DNA from: Pseudolabrys taiwanensis
GTDB taxonomy: Bacteria; Pseudomonadota; Alphaproteobacteria; Rhizobiales; Xanthobacteraceae
DNA: 64,000 nt
Assembly (NCBI RefSeq): GCF_003367395.1
Contig: NZ_CP031417.1
Span: 5,047,501-5,111,500 of the forward strand
Reading direction: 5' to 3'
Position numbers and translations under genes: made by a program. Shown here one piece after another: positions 1 through 7,386 of this stretch. The notes beneath the pieces are model-generated. The model was not told the DNA's origin. It did not search any database and saw only the letters and a list, made by a program, of their open reading frames with translations. Position 1 is the first letter of the stretch. Each line of letters opens with the position of its first letter.

Positions 1-1
1 C

Positions 2-421
2 GCCGGCTTCGGCTGCGCTGGCGACAACGTGTCGCCCCATCTCGCCTGGTCGGGCGCGCCGGCCGGGACCAAGAGCTTCGCCGTCACCTGCTACGACCCG
101 GATGCGCCGACCGGCTCCGGCTTCTGGCACTGGCTGGTGGTGAACATCCCGCCGGACGTGACCGAACTGGCGCTCGGCGCCGGCAGCAAAGGCGGCGCCT
201 TGCCCAAGGGCGCGTTGCAGACGCGTACCGATTACGGCTTCGCCGGCTATGGCGGTCCGTGCCCGCCGGAGGGCGACCATCCGCACCGCTATCTGTTCAC
301 CGTCTACGCGGTGAACGAGGTGCTCGGCGTCAAGGAAGACACGCCGGCGGCGCAGATCGGCTTCAATCTCAATTTCAAGACGTTGGCCAAAGCTAGCATC
401 ATGGGGCTGTACAAGCGTTGA
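2..421 (+). CDS. YbhB/YbcL family PEBP-like protein (5' end cut by window)
   Basis: The gene runs in from the left edge: the frame is open from base 2 and the first complete candidate start (GTG at 29) falls inside the conserved core. The visible 139 residues carry the PEBP signatures, with an SPHLAWSGAPAGT stretch followed by DPDAPTGSGFWHWLVVNIP, and the later GYGGPCPPEGDHPHRY motif that forms the anion-binding pocket. The bacterial family is about 150-190 residues, so a short N-terminal part is missing. Family members are small soluble proteins resembling Raf kinase inhibitor protein; their bacterial role is not settled. It converges on the next gene. The family call is firm, the function unknown. 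Confidence 0.9.
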   Translation, partial: AGFGCAGDNVSPHLAWSGAPAGTKSFAVTCYDPDAPTGSGFWHWLVVNIPPDVTELALGAGSKGGALPKGALQTRTDYGFAGYGGPCPPEGDHPHRYLFTVYAVNEVLGVKEDTPAAQIGFNLNFKTLAKASIMGLYKR

Positions 422-445
422 TCTGCGCGGATGCGGCGGGCGGCG

Positions 446-1063
446 TTATTTGGCCGCCCGCAAGGCGCCGTAGAATATGTAGTTTGCCTTCGGGCCTTGG
501 GTCGTCAGCGTCCAGTGCGTGAAGTCTTCCGCATTGGCGCAGTTGTGGCCGCGGCCATGCAGGATCAGCGTCAGGGTCTGCCCATCGCGGGTACCGTTCG
601 CGAAGATGCCGTTGCCGGCTGCAGGCGCCGTCAGCTTCCATTCTTTGTAGAGCAACGGGCCGACGCCGCCTGCCGGTGCGGGGTCACGCGGATCGACCTC
701 GAAAAGCGAAATCGTTTGTGGCCGCGCCAGCGTCAGCGTGCCGGTGCGGCCGGCAGTGTCGAGGAAGGTGAGGGCGAGGCGGCCGTCCTGCCACGCCGCG
801 GCGAGACGATAGCGCGTGTCCGGCTTGTCGATCCCGGTCACCGTCGCGCCGTCGTCGTCACTCAGATAGAGATCGGCCGCCTCTTCGAAGCGCAACCGCA
901 CGATCTCATCGAAGCGACCGGCATCGAGGGGTACATCGCCGATCCGGCGCTGCGCGGTGTTGGTGCAGCAGGAGCACGCGAGGCTTTCGGACGGCGGCAC
1001 CAACGCGAAGGCAAACAGCAGCAGACCGGCGACGCGTGCCTTCACACCATGTCGATCGCTCAT
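446..1063 (-). CDS. Secreted hypothetical protein with CSCC motif
   Basis: I do not recognise the family. The open frame extends to 1123, but the ATG at 1063 (MSDRHGVKARVAG) starts a protein with a typical signal peptide: basic residues, then LLLFAFALVPPSESLA, then ACSCC directly after the likely cleavage site. The mature part, about 175 residues, is polar and rich in beta-type sequence and has a GRGHNCANAEDFTHW stretch near the C-terminus. The clustered cysteines could bind metal or be lipidated, but there is no clean lipobox. It converges on the PEBP gene with 24 bases between the stop codons; a 9-bp GC-rich inverted repeat (436-461) lies there without an obvious T tract. Periplasmic location is inferred. 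Confidence 0.6.
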   Translation of the reverse strand: MSDRHGVKARVAGLLLFAFALVPPSESLACSCCTNTAQRRIGDVPLDAGRFDEIVRLRFEEAADLYLSDDDGATVTGIDKPDTRYRLAAAWQDGRLALTFLDTAGRTGTLTLARPQTISLFEVDPRDPAPAGGVGPLLYKEWKLTAPAAGNGIFANGTRDGQTLTLILHGRGHNCANAEDFTHWTLTTQGPKANYIFYGALRAAK

Positions 1064-1180
1064 GCGTGTCACGCTCCGCTCCGGGGTGTCGCGCCGGACG
1101 AAGGCCGGCGCGGCTCGCATCATCTTTCCCCGGCCGGCTATGGTCGCGCAAGTCGTGTATTGCGCAGCGGCAAGACGCCG

Positions 1181-1453
1181 TCAGCGCACGCCGATGCGGT
1201 TCACCGGTCCGCCGAGATTGACGCCGCGCGGCGCTGGCCGCAGGACCACGCCAGGCGCGGCGACACAGCCTTTCGGGTAGCCGATATACTTGCAATACAC
1301 GACCGGCATCGGCTGCAGCACGACGCCGGGCTTGGCCACGCAGCCTTTCGGGTAGCCTACGTATTTGCAGTACACCGCCGCCTCGGCCGGCGGCGTGCTC
1401 GACAGCACCATCGCGCCGGCGATGAGACCGAACACTGCGATTGTCTTCTTCAT
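1181..1453 (-). CDS. Small secreted protein with a duplicated Cys motif
   Basis: About 90 residues. The ATG at 1453 is chosen over the upstream 1477 because GAGGGG sits about ten bases before it and MKKTIAVFGLIAGAMVLSS is a good signal peptide (cleavage near AEA-AVY). The mature protein is two near-copies of a 26-28-residue unit, VYCKY(V/I)GYPKGCVA(K/A)PGVV followed by a proline-rich linker, so it has four cysteines in two CKYxGYPKGC motifs. Each pair could form a disulfide loop in the periplasm. I know no function for this repeat. It lies on the same strand as the secreted CSCC protein, 117 bases upstream of it, and could be co-transcribed. Confidence 0.65.
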   Translation of the reverse strand: MKKTIAVFGLIAGAMVLSSTPPAEAAVYCKYVGYPKGCVAKPGVVLQPMPVVYCKYIGYPKGCVAAPGVVLRPAPRGVNLGGPVNRIGVR

Positions 1454-1734
1454 GATTGTCGCCCCTCTGATGATCACGCGCCATTTGGCGTGCGCGGATG
1501 TTAGCCATCGCGCGAGGAGCTGCTAGTGTCCGGCGCGGCGCGAAACCGGAAAATATTTGGCCGCATTTTTCTTCGCGTCAGGCTCGATGGCGTCGGCCGA
1601 AATTCGTCTCTGTGATGGACGTCATTCGATAATTCGATGACCGCCCGGGCTTCCATTCCGGTCCCGTCGTCGCCACATTCGCCGCTCACCGCGCGCGCAC
1701 GTCGTGGCGCGCCGCCAATCCCGATGGAGATCTC

Positions 1735-2229
1735 ATGTCACTTTCGATGTATCAGGCTTCCATTCCGCCGCTGGTGCGCGGGCTGACCATTTTGTCCGCC
1801 GTGCTCAAGAAGGGCGAAGCGCATGCGCCGACGCTGGTCGATGCGCGGCTTGCGCCGGACATGCTGACCTTGGTCGGGCAGGTGCAGCGTGCGAGCGATA
1901 CGTCGAAGGGGTGCGGCGCCCGCCTCGCCGGCGTCGACGCGCCGAGCATGGACGACACCGAGAAGACGTTCGACGACCTCTATGCGCGCATCGCCAAGAC
2001 GGTCGATTTTCTGCAGAGCCTGAAGCGCGAGCAGATCGACGGTACCGAGGCAAAGAGGATCACCATCAAGACGCGCGACAACACCATCGAACTTGCCGGC
2101 CAGGCCTATCTGCTTAATTTCGCGCTGCCGAACTTCTACTTCCACGTCACCACGGCCTATGACATCCTGCGCCACAGCGGCGTGCCGCTGACCAAGCTGG
2201 ACTATCTCGGCGACTGGAAGTCCGCGTGA
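1735..2229 (+). CDS. DUF1993 family protein
   Basis: 164 residues, matching the DUF1993 family from its start MSLSMYQASIPPLVRGL and its closing segment NFYFHVTTAYDILRHSGVPLTKLDYLG. The family is related in fold to DinB-type four-helix bundles that carry a metal site, and the His in FYFHVTTAYDILRHSG is a plausible ligand. No enzymatic activity is established for it. The ATG at 1735 is preceded by a GGAGATCTC stretch that can act as a ribosome binding site. It is monocistronic, with about 280 bases upstream to the divergent Cys-motif gene, in which I see nothing coding. Confidence 0.85.
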   Translation: MSLSMYQASIPPLVRGLTILSAVLKKGEAHAPTLVDARLAPDMLTLVGQVQRASDTSKGCGARLAGVDAPSMDDTEKTFDDLYARIAKTVDFLQSLKREQIDGTEAKRITIKTRDNTIELAGQAYLLNFALPNFYFHVTTAYDILRHSGVPLTKLDYLGDWKSA

Positions 2230-2402
2230 GGGACTGGGCCATAGCGCCCGGTTTGTGGTAGCTGCCTTTCTGCGCCGCACGGCGTTTTTTGTGGAACGAC
2301 TTGCGGTCTGGCGGATTGTGAATGCGGCCCGGTGTTCCGGGCCGCGGGGTAGTGTTTCATTCATCATACATCGCGCCGCCTCAAGGCGCAGAGAGGGATA
2401 CC

Positions 2403-2840
2403 ATGCGGATTCTATCGGCAGTGCGTACAGGTCTTGTCGTGCTCGCGGCGGTCATTGGCCTGTCGTCCTCGGCGCTGGCCGACAGCGGCTCGATCAGCCT
2501 GCGGATCGTGAAGGCGGGCTTCTTCGTCGGCGGCTCTGCGGGCAGCGGCGTGCTGCGCTTCCATGGCCGCAACTATCCGGTCTCGATCGGCGGCCTCAGC
2601 TACGGCTTCACCATCGGCGCCTCGGAGACACGCTTCCGCGGCCGCGTGACCAACATCCGCCGGCCGTCCGACATCGAGGGTGTCTATGCCCAGGCCGGCG
2701 CCGGCGTGGCGGCGGGCCGCGGCGCGCAGGCCGTGGTGCTGACCAACCAGGCCGGCGCGGTGCTGACGCTGTCCGGCGAGCAGGCCGGCCTCATCGTCAG
2801 CGCCGATCTGAGCGGCCTGGCGCTGACGTTGCGCCGCTAG
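2403..2840 (+). CDS. EipA-like (DUF1134-type) periplasmic protein
   Basis: The open frame begins at 2322, but the ATG at 2403, just after an AGAGAGGGAT ribosome binding site, starts a clean signal peptide (MRILSAVRTGLVVLAAVIGLSSSALA). The remaining roughly 120 residues resemble DUF1134/EipA, as far as I can recall the family: KAGFFVGGSAGSGVLRFHGRNY, a glycine-rich SIGGLSYGFTIGAS, then RVTNIRRPSDIEGVY and a C-terminal LSGLALTL. EipA is an eight-stranded beta-barrel periplasmic protein linked to envelope integrity in Brucella. This copy is shorter than the usual form. The gene ends in a strong terminator, so it is its own unit. The family call rests on motif memory, not alignment. Confidence 0.6.
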   Translation: MRILSAVRTGLVVLAAVIGLSSSALADSGSISLRIVKAGFFVGGSAGSGVLRFHGRNYPVSIGGLSYGFTIGASETRFRGRVTNIRRPSDIEGVYAQAGAGVAAGRGAQAVVLTNQAGAVLTLSGEQAGLIVSADLSGLALTLRR

Positions 2841-2870
2841 GCGCCGCACGCTCCTTGCTATCAAGGTGCG

Positions 2871-2902
2871 ATGGCCGGGGATTTTCCCCGGCCATTTCTT
2901 TT
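2871..2902 (+). terminator. Rho-independent terminator after the EipA-like gene
   Basis: A perfect 10-bp stem (2871-2880 with 2886-2895) closes a five-base loop and is followed by TTCTTTT. It lies 30 bases past the stop codon at 2840. Confidence 0.85.
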
Positions 2903-2963
2903 GGGCGTCGCGCGGCCGGCCCCCATATGTGGTGAGAACCGCAACCGGCCGTAGGAGCCGCCG

Positions 2964-3677
2964 ATGCCCATGGCGCCCTATCATTACCTGCCGCTGACGC
3001 CCGGCTTCTTCTCGATCCTGGTCGTCATCTTCATCGCCGTGCTCGTGCTCGTGCAGCTCGGCATCTTTCGCTACGCCTATCTTCGTCTCGGCATTACGCC
3101 GGGCACGGCGCTGCTGCTGCTCGCCGCCTCGCTGATCGGCAGCTATTTCAACATCCCGATCGCCGAGCTGCCCGGCCAGCGCGTCATCGTCGGCGCGGCG
3201 GTCGATTACTTCGGCATGCAATATCAAGTGCCGGTGCTGCTCGATCAGCCGGGTACCGTGCTGGCGGTCAATATCGGCGGCGCCGCGATCCCGACCGCGA
3301 TGTCGCTGTATCTGCTCGGCCACCATGGGCTGTGGGCGCGGGGCGCAATCGCCGTCGCAATCGTGGCCGCGGTCGTGCATTGGCTGGCGACGCCGATCCC
3401 GGGCCTCGGCATTGCCGTGCCGGTATTCGTGCCCGCCATCATCACCTCCGTCGTCGCCCTGCTGCTCGCGCGCGAGCGCGCCGCGCCGCTCGCTTATGTC
3501 GCCGGCTCGCTCGGCACGTTGATCGGCGCCGATCTCATGAACCTCGGTCACCTCGGCGACCTCGGCGCGCCGATCGCCTCCATCGGCGGCGCCGGCACGT
3601 TCGACGGCATCTTCCTGACCGGCATCGCCGCCGTGCTGCTGGCGAGCTTCTACCGGCCGCGCCCGGCTTCCGCCTGA
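2964..3677 (+). CDS. DUF1614 membrane protein
   Basis: 237 residues with about seven hydrophobic segments, from FFSILVVIFIAVLVLVQL at the N-terminus to FLTGIAAVLLASF at the C-terminus. Typical DUF1614 features are GSYFNIPI in the second membrane region, the FGMQYQVP stretch, and the closing GADLMNLGHL...IGGAGTFDGIFLTG block. The family is a conserved inner-membrane protein of unknown function. The ATG at 2964 follows a GTAGGAG ribosome binding site. Its last 28 bases overlap the 3' end of the convergent small gene on the other strand, which is unusual but consistent with both reading frames being real. Confidence 0.85.
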   Translation: MPMAPYHYLPLTPGFFSILVVIFIAVLVLVQLGIFRYAYLRLGITPGTALLLLAASLIGSYFNIPIAELPGQRVIVGAAVDYFGMQYQVPVLLDQPGTVLAVNIGGAAIPTAMSLYLLGHHGLWARGAIAVAIVAAVVHWLATPIPGLGIAVPVFVPAIITSVVALLLARERAAPLAYVAGSLGTLIGADLMNLGHLGDLGAPIASIGGAGTFDGIFLTGIAAVLLASFYRPRPASA

Positions 3678-3955
3678 CAGGCGCGGTGCAACGGCGGAAA
3701 CATGCGCTCCATCTCGGTTTGCGACACCTTCGCGTTGTCGTCGAAGTTCTCGTGCATGCAGGCGCAATAGCGCTGCTTGGATTGTTCGGTGCCGCGCTCG
3801 GCCTTGAGCTGATCGACGCAGGTCGCGATCCAGGCGCGGTCGGCTGGGCTGAGCGGCGCGGCCGAGGCGGGCGGCGCCGTCAGCGCGACCAACGGCGCAA
3901 GGGCGAGAAGGGCGCGGCTGACGGCGTCACGCCGGCTGTGCGGGCGCAGGCGCAT
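3650..3955 (-). CDS. Small secreted Cys-containing protein
   Basis: 101 residues with an N-terminal signal peptide (basic RLRPHSRRDAVSR, hydrophobic ALLALAPLVALTAPPASA) and a short mature domain with four cysteines in the pattern C(x)nC-A-C(x)nC: IATCVDQLKAERG, QRYCACMHENF and LHRACQAEAG. Family unknown. The start codon overlaps the stop of the YiiG-like gene (ATGA, one shared base at 3955), so the two are translationally coupled, and this small protein may act with that lipid- or wall-associated neighbour. Its 3' end overlaps the convergent DUF1614 gene. Confidence 0.65.
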   Translation of the reverse strand: MRLRPHSRRDAVSRALLALAPLVALTAPPASAAPLSPADRAWIATCVDQLKAERGTEQSKQRYCACMHENFDDNAKVSQTEMERMFPPLHRACQAEAGRGR

Positions 3956-4899
3956 CAGATCTTCGCGCCGCGGTTATAGGCGTCGACGAGCTGGTTGTAG
4001 TCGCGCATCAGCCGCGGCGGCGAGCCCTCGACCATCCAGCCCGCGCCCTGATTGTTCAGCATCATCCGCTCGCCGCTCGAATAGGGCACCTTGTCGCGAT
4101 AGCGGCGCATGAGCTGCTTGGCGGTGGTGAGGAACGACTTGGCGTTGCTGATGAACATCGAGCCGATCTCGGCCTTGCCGCCGGCGCCGGTGAACGCCTC
4201 GGCGCCCTTCACGGTCGCTTCGTAGTCGTTCAGCGCCTGCGTGATCGCGGCGATATCCGGTTTCTCCTTGTCCTCGGCGCGCAGCACGCGCTTGGCGCCG
4301 ATCATCAGCGCCTCGACGTGATAACGCGCCTGGCGGCCTTCGCTCTTCTCGATTTCGGCGAGCTGCTCCAACGCGCGTTTGTCGTTGATGGCCTCGACGC
4401 CGTCGCGCAGCTTGCGATCGGCCGCCGCGAACTGGTCCCAGGCGGCGACGAGCTGCGGATGCAGCGCCTTGCCCTTGGCCATCTTGTCGTCCTTGTAGTT
4501 CTGCTGCGTGTAGTAGTCGTCCGCGTCCTTCAATAGCGGCGCGAGCTTGCTCACCGCGTCGGCATAAGCCGACGCCGCCGCCTCGAGCTCGGCGTCGCGC
4601 GGCTCCAGCGCGTTCGCCTTCTCGACGTTCTTGGCGCAATCCGACGTGTCGTAGATCGTGTAGGTGCCGTAGATGATGCGCTCCTTGCCGGTCGGGCCGC
4701 TTTTGGCCGCCCAGCTGAAATAGCGCTCGCGCGATTGGTAGGCGCGCGCCGACAGGCAGTTGATGCAGCCGACATAGGCGTTGAGCTTTTGCGTCAGCGA
4801 CGGCGTCTGGCCGTTTTGCGCGGCGGCCATGTGCGGCATCAGCGCGGCGGCGAGGCCGGCAACAGCGCCGGCGACGGCGAAGGCGCGAAGTGAGGTCAT
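3955..4899 (-). CDS. YiiG family (DUF3829) secreted protein
   Basis: The frame is open from 5058, but the ATG at 4899 (MTSLRAFAVAGAVAGLAAAL) starts a signal peptide ending MAAA-QNGQ; the upstream part reads through intergenic repeat. The mature 290 residues are mostly helical: LTQKLNAYVGCINCLSARAYQSRERYF, then long alpha segments and the closing RLMRDYNQLVDAYNR, as in DUF3829/YiiG proteins, which are periplasmic or lipoproteins of unknown role. Two cysteines in CINC near the start of the mature domain and one in SDCAKN are possible disulfide partners. The downstream small Cys protein is translationally coupled. Confidence 0.75.
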   Translation of the reverse strand: MTSLRAFAVAGAVAGLAAALMPHMAAAQNGQTPSLTQKLNAYVGCINCLSARAYQSRERYFSWAAKSGPTGKERIIYGTYTIYDTSDCAKNVEKANALEPRDAELEAAASAYADAVSKLAPLLKDADDYYTQQNYKDDKMAKGKALHPQLVAAWDQFAAADRKLRDGVEAINDKRALEQLAEIEKSEGRQARYHVEALMIGAKRVLRAEDKEKPDIAAITQALNDYEATVKGAEAFTGAGGKAEIGSMFISNAKSFLTTAKQLMRRYRDKVPYSSGERMMLNNQGAGWMVEGSPPRLMRDYNQLVDAYNRGAKI

Positions 4900-4995
4900 C
4901 CTATCCCCCCGAACGAAATGGCGGCGCGGCCTTGCAGCGGCCGCGATGAGGTTTGGTCGCGCGAAGGGTAGCATGGGTTCAAAGCAATTCCCCAC

Positions 4996-5141
4996 GGTCA
5001 TTGCCGGGCATAGCCCGTCCAAGACGGGCGTGAACGCCCTGATGACCCGGCAATCCATGAGGCGTCGCCCGGATGAAAGCAGTACTGGCTCATGCGTGGC
5101 CCTTCATCATGGATGCGCGGGTCAAGCCCGCGCATGACCGA
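4996..5141. repeat. Palindromic intergenic repeat, family A, copy 1
   Basis: The block starts GGTCATTGCCGGGCATAGCC, contains two nested inverted repeats (CCCGTCCAAGACGGG and GGGCGTGAACGCCC), and ends with CGCGGGTCAAGCCCGCGCATGACC. A near-identical copy lies at 5741-5875 and a degenerate one near 22700-22790. It reads as non-coding on both strands. Confidence 0.8.
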
Positions 5142-5204
5142 GTGCGTGGATGTGTATCGGCTCATTGCGCGCCTGTGCGCAGCGGGTAGTTCACACAAAA
5201 GAAA

Positions 5205-5590
5205 AAGCTCCGCCGCCCCTGTTCTTTACGCGAGGCCCGGGGTGAGCCTGTCTTCTCTCGGCCTCGCAACACGCGAGGGGACGGCGCGCCGAGCGGCGCG
5301 ACGGTTCGTCCGTAATGCCGCGCTCCGTTCATCACGAAACGCGGGCGCCTCCCGGCGCGCCGTGGCGGCGTCTTCCGGCGGCGGGCCGCGCTTTCAACGG
5401 AGGCCTCGACAAACGGTGAGGCACTCGGTGTCAGCGAGCTCCTCGCAGCGGGTCGTAGTGCCCGCGGGCGGGGACCGCCGCCGCTCGGGTGCGAGGAGGC
5501 GCGTTCTTCCTCCTCGGGCGCGAGCGCCGCATCCCACCCCGTCCTCGTAACGCCTCGCGACGACGCCCTTCGGTGGATGGGACGAGCTAA
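5205..5590 (-). ncRNA. Candidate structured RNA of about 380 nt
   Basis: This block is extremely GC-rich and full of short inverted repeats, and no frame has credible protein-like composition (the longest reading, 5092-5550, is almost only Arg, Ser, Ala, Gly and Pro). On the minus strand it is preceded by a sigma70-like promoter: TTGACA at 5617-5612, 16 bases, then TATTCT at 5595-5590, the only AT-rich patch in the region. The implied start near 5583 opens with a CATCC-ACC/GGTGGGATG pairing. The 3' side ends GGAGC followed by TTTTTCTTTT near 5205, an uneven terminator-like end. It could instead be a non-transcribed dispersed repeat. It does not contain the conserved cores I know for RNase P RNA, tmRNA or 6S RNA. 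Confidence 0.4.
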
Positions 5591-5617
5591 GAATATAATC
5601 TATAGGAATTGTGTCAA
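5590..5617 (-). promoter_or_regulatory. Sigma70-like promoter facing the candidate RNA
   Basis: Minus strand: CTTGACA (5618-5612) with a 16-base spacer to TATTCT (5595-5590); an alternative -10 TATATT overlaps at 5597-5592 with a 14-base spacer. The CTTGAC form of the -35 box is typical of strong alphaproteobacterial housekeeping promoters. Confidence 0.5.
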
Positions 5618-5740
5618 GGAGGAGTGTCAGTTTCTCGTGTAGGCTTGCGCCCGGTGAGGGTGCAGCCGCGTGGAGCGTAGCGGAACGCGGGGCTGACGAT
5701 CCCGGATTACGCTCGCTTCATCCGGGTTAGGCCTTTCCCA

Positions 5741-5875
5741 TGGTCATTGCCGGGCATAGCCCGTCGAAGACGGGCGTGAACGCCCTTATGACCCGGCAAT
5801 CCATGAGGCGTTGCCCGAATGGCAACAAGGCGGCTTCACGCGCTGCGCGTCATCATGGATGACTGGGCATGACGC
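5741..5875. repeat. Palindromic intergenic repeat, family A, copy 2
   Basis: Matches the block at 4996-5141 over its first 80 bases with few differences (CATAGCCCGTCGAAGACGGG, then GGGCGTGAACGCCCTTATG). The two copies bracket the candidate RNA block. Between 5650 and 5735 there is another short dyad around GATCCCGGATTACGCTCGC. Confidence 0.75.
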
Positions 5876-5931
5876 CGGAGCGTGGTGCGGGGCCATAGTC
5901 CACACGCGCGCCGCCGTGCTATAATTCCACT

Positions 5932-6156
5932 ATGGCCAGACCACCTTTCCGCGATGCCCGCAGCGAAGCCGAGAAGGCTTTCAAGAAAGCCACCACCAAG
6001 CCGGCGGACCTGCCGCCGCCCGCGCCATCCGTTCCCGGCGCCAAGGAGCAGGTGACCCTGCGGCTCGACCGCGAGGTGTTGGATTTCTTCCAGGCGGATG
6101 GGCCGGGCTGGCAGGAGCGCATCAACGCGGCGCTGCGGAAGGTCGCCGGGAAGTAG
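5932..6156 (+). CDS. BrnA-type antitoxin, no BrnT partner visible
   Basis: 74 residues. The C-terminal half, VTLRLDREVLDFFQADGPGWQERINAALRKVAG, is the BrnA antitoxin domain, a ribbon-helix-helix fold that normally binds both the BrnT toxin and its own promoter. The N-terminal half is a short basic linker (ARSEAEKAFKKATTKPADLPPP). BrnT, the ribonuclease toxin, is usually encoded just upstream; the region upstream here is repeat DNA and the candidate RNA, and I see no BrnT-like frame on either strand. It may be an orphan antitoxin or regulator. It is followed after 76 bases by a HicB-HicA pair on the same strand. Confidence 0.8.
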   Translation: MARPPFRDARSEAEKAFKKATTKPADLPPPAPSVPGAKEQVTLRLDREVLDFFQADGPGWQERINAALRKVAGK

Positions 6157-6232
6157 CGGGCTTACGGGAGCCGTCTTTGCCTTGCGACCGGTTGGCACTT
6201 ACATTGGCGGTGACCGGTGAGAAGGATGTCCG

Positions 6233-6436
6233 ATGAAGATCAAGGTTGTCGTGCACGAGGCGGAGGAGGGCGGGTTCTGGGCTGAAGTCCCAGCTATTCC
6301 CGGCTGCGCCAGCCAAGGCGACACGATGGACGAACTCCTGAGCAACATTCAGGAGGCGATCGAAGGCTGCCTGTCGGTTGATGTTGCCGAGCCGAAGAAG
6401 GGCAGCGGCGACCGCGTTCTCGAAATCGCCGTATGA
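6233..6436 (+). CDS. hicB: HicB family antitoxin (short form)
   Basis: 67 residues, forming only the partial RNase-H-like fold of HicB: MKIKVVVHEAEEGGFWAEVPAIPGCASQGDTMDELLSNIQEAIEGCL. Long HicB proteins add a C-terminal DNA-binding domain, which is absent here, so autoregulation would need another factor. The ATG at 6233 follows a GAGAAGGATG ribosome binding site. The gene precedes and overlaps hicA by four bases; the more common order is toxin first. The product should bind and inhibit the HicA mRNA interferase. Confidence 0.9.
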   Translation: MKIKVVVHEAEEGGFWAEVPAIPGCASQGDTMDELLSNIQEAIEGCLSVDVAEPKKGSGDRVLEIAV

Positions 6437-6639
6437 AATCCGTCTCCGGCCGCGAGTTGGCGCGCATCGTCGAGCGCCGCGGCTGGGGCTTATTGCGCGT
6501 GAACGGCAGTCATCATATCTACGGCAAGCCCGGTAGCGTCGTGCGGCTGTCGATTCCGATCCACGGCAACGCGGCGCTGAAGACGGGGCTGTTGCGGCAC
6601 CTGCTGAAGCTGGCCGAGATTGACGAGCGCGAGCTGTAG
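6433..6639 (+). CDS. hicA: HicA family toxin (mRNA interferase)
   Basis: 68 residues with the complete HicA double-stranded-RNA-binding-like fold: MKSVSGRELARIVERRGW, then NGSHHIYGKPG containing the catalytic His, then SIPIHGN and a C-terminal LKLAEI helix. HicA cleaves mRNA and tmRNA until neutralised by HicB. The ATG overlaps the hicB stop (ATGA), so translation of the toxin is coupled to that of the antitoxin. The gene is intact and all the recognisable motif residues are present. Confidence 0.92.
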   Translation: MKSVSGRELARIVERRGWGLLRVNGSHHIYGKPGSVVRLSIPIHGNAALKTGLLRHLLKLAEIDEREL

Positions 6640-6694
6640 CTCTGGCCGGAACATCTTCTGTGACATTTTCCAAGCCGACGGGCCGGGCCGCCGC

Positions 6695-7300
6695 TCACGG
6701 GAAATAGATCTCGGCCTCGAGCCAGTAGCTGAGCGCGGTGGTGACGCCGAGCGTGACCGTCAGGATGTAGGACGGCAATCGGTGGCGGCCTTGCGCGTGC
6801 CAGCGCTGCACGTGCGCGGCGAGCCACGTGCCGGCGAGCACGGCGACGATGGCGATGTCGATCCACAGCCAGGCGCCGACCGGCATGCCGCGATGCCAGG
6901 TGACGCCGGTCCAGACGATGTCGATCGCCATCAGCGTCAGCACCGCGCCGTAGAAATGCCGCCAGTGATGCGGCGCCAGCGCCCGCGACATAACGTAGAA
7001 GCAGGCCGCCTCCAGGATGTACATCGTGCCGTCGAAGATGAGATAGCGCGGGCGGAAGGCCGGCGCCGTCGCTTCGTTGAGATAGGTCAGATAGAGATAC
7101 TGGCTCATGCTCTGGAAGAACGGGAAGAACACGAACAGGAACGAGAGCAGCGCCGGCAACCTGTTCCACAGCATCGGCGTGTCGTCGTGGCCGGAGACGA
7201 ACATCTTCAGCGCCTCGCCGAGTGCCAGCGCGAAGATGATGGTGATCGCGCCCTGCATGAAATCGACAGTGTGCGCGACATTGCCGCTGATGTGCTGCAT
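6695..7300 (-). CDS. Hypothetical multi-pass membrane protein
   Basis: 201 residues with about six hydrophobic segments, including AITIIFALALGEAL, LLSFLFVFFPFFQSMSQYLYL, MYILEAACFYVMS and LWIDIAIVAVLAGTWLAA. The ATG at 7300 has a strong GGGGGAGGGC ribosome binding site directly upstream. I do not recognise a family and see no catalytic motif. Several His, Tyr and Trp residues lie at membrane edges (APHHWRHFY, TWHRG). It stands alone between the hicBA pair (convergent) and a small secreted protein on the same strand. Confidence 0.55.
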   Translation of the reverse strand: MQHISGNVAHTVDFMQGAITIIFALALGEALKMFVSGHDDTPMLWNRLPALLSFLFVFFPFFQSMSQYLYLTYLNEATAPAFRPRYLIFDGTMYILEAACFYVMSRALAPHHWRHFYGAVLTLMAIDIVWTGVTWHRGMPVGAWLWIDIAIVAVLAGTWLAAHVQRWHAQGRHRLPSYILTVTLGVTTALSYWLEAEIYFP

Positions 7301-7386
7301 GCCCTCCCCCGAACGGCCTGTCCCGGCGCGCCCTTGCCCCGGGGAATGCTAGTCCGCCCGACGCGTTTTGTCAGGCCGCGCCCGGC

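Noticed and set aside
436..461. GC-rich inverted repeat between the first two genes as a terminator
   Set aside because: The stem is good but there is no T tract on either strand, and it overlaps the last codons of the minus-strand gene.
1501..1689. A 62-codon minus-strand frame before the DUF1993 gene
   Set aside because: No ribosome binding site, no signal or domain, and it lies in a divergent promoter region.
2896..2963. Possible second promoter or small gene after the EipA-like terminator
   Set aside because: Only 68 bases, with no frame or box beyond the DUF1614 ribosome binding site.
5092..5550. A 152-codon frame over the GC-rich block
   Set aside because: No ribosome binding site, starts in a repeat, and the reading is nearly all Arg, Ser, Ala, Gly and Pro. 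I treat the block as a candidate RNA or repeat.
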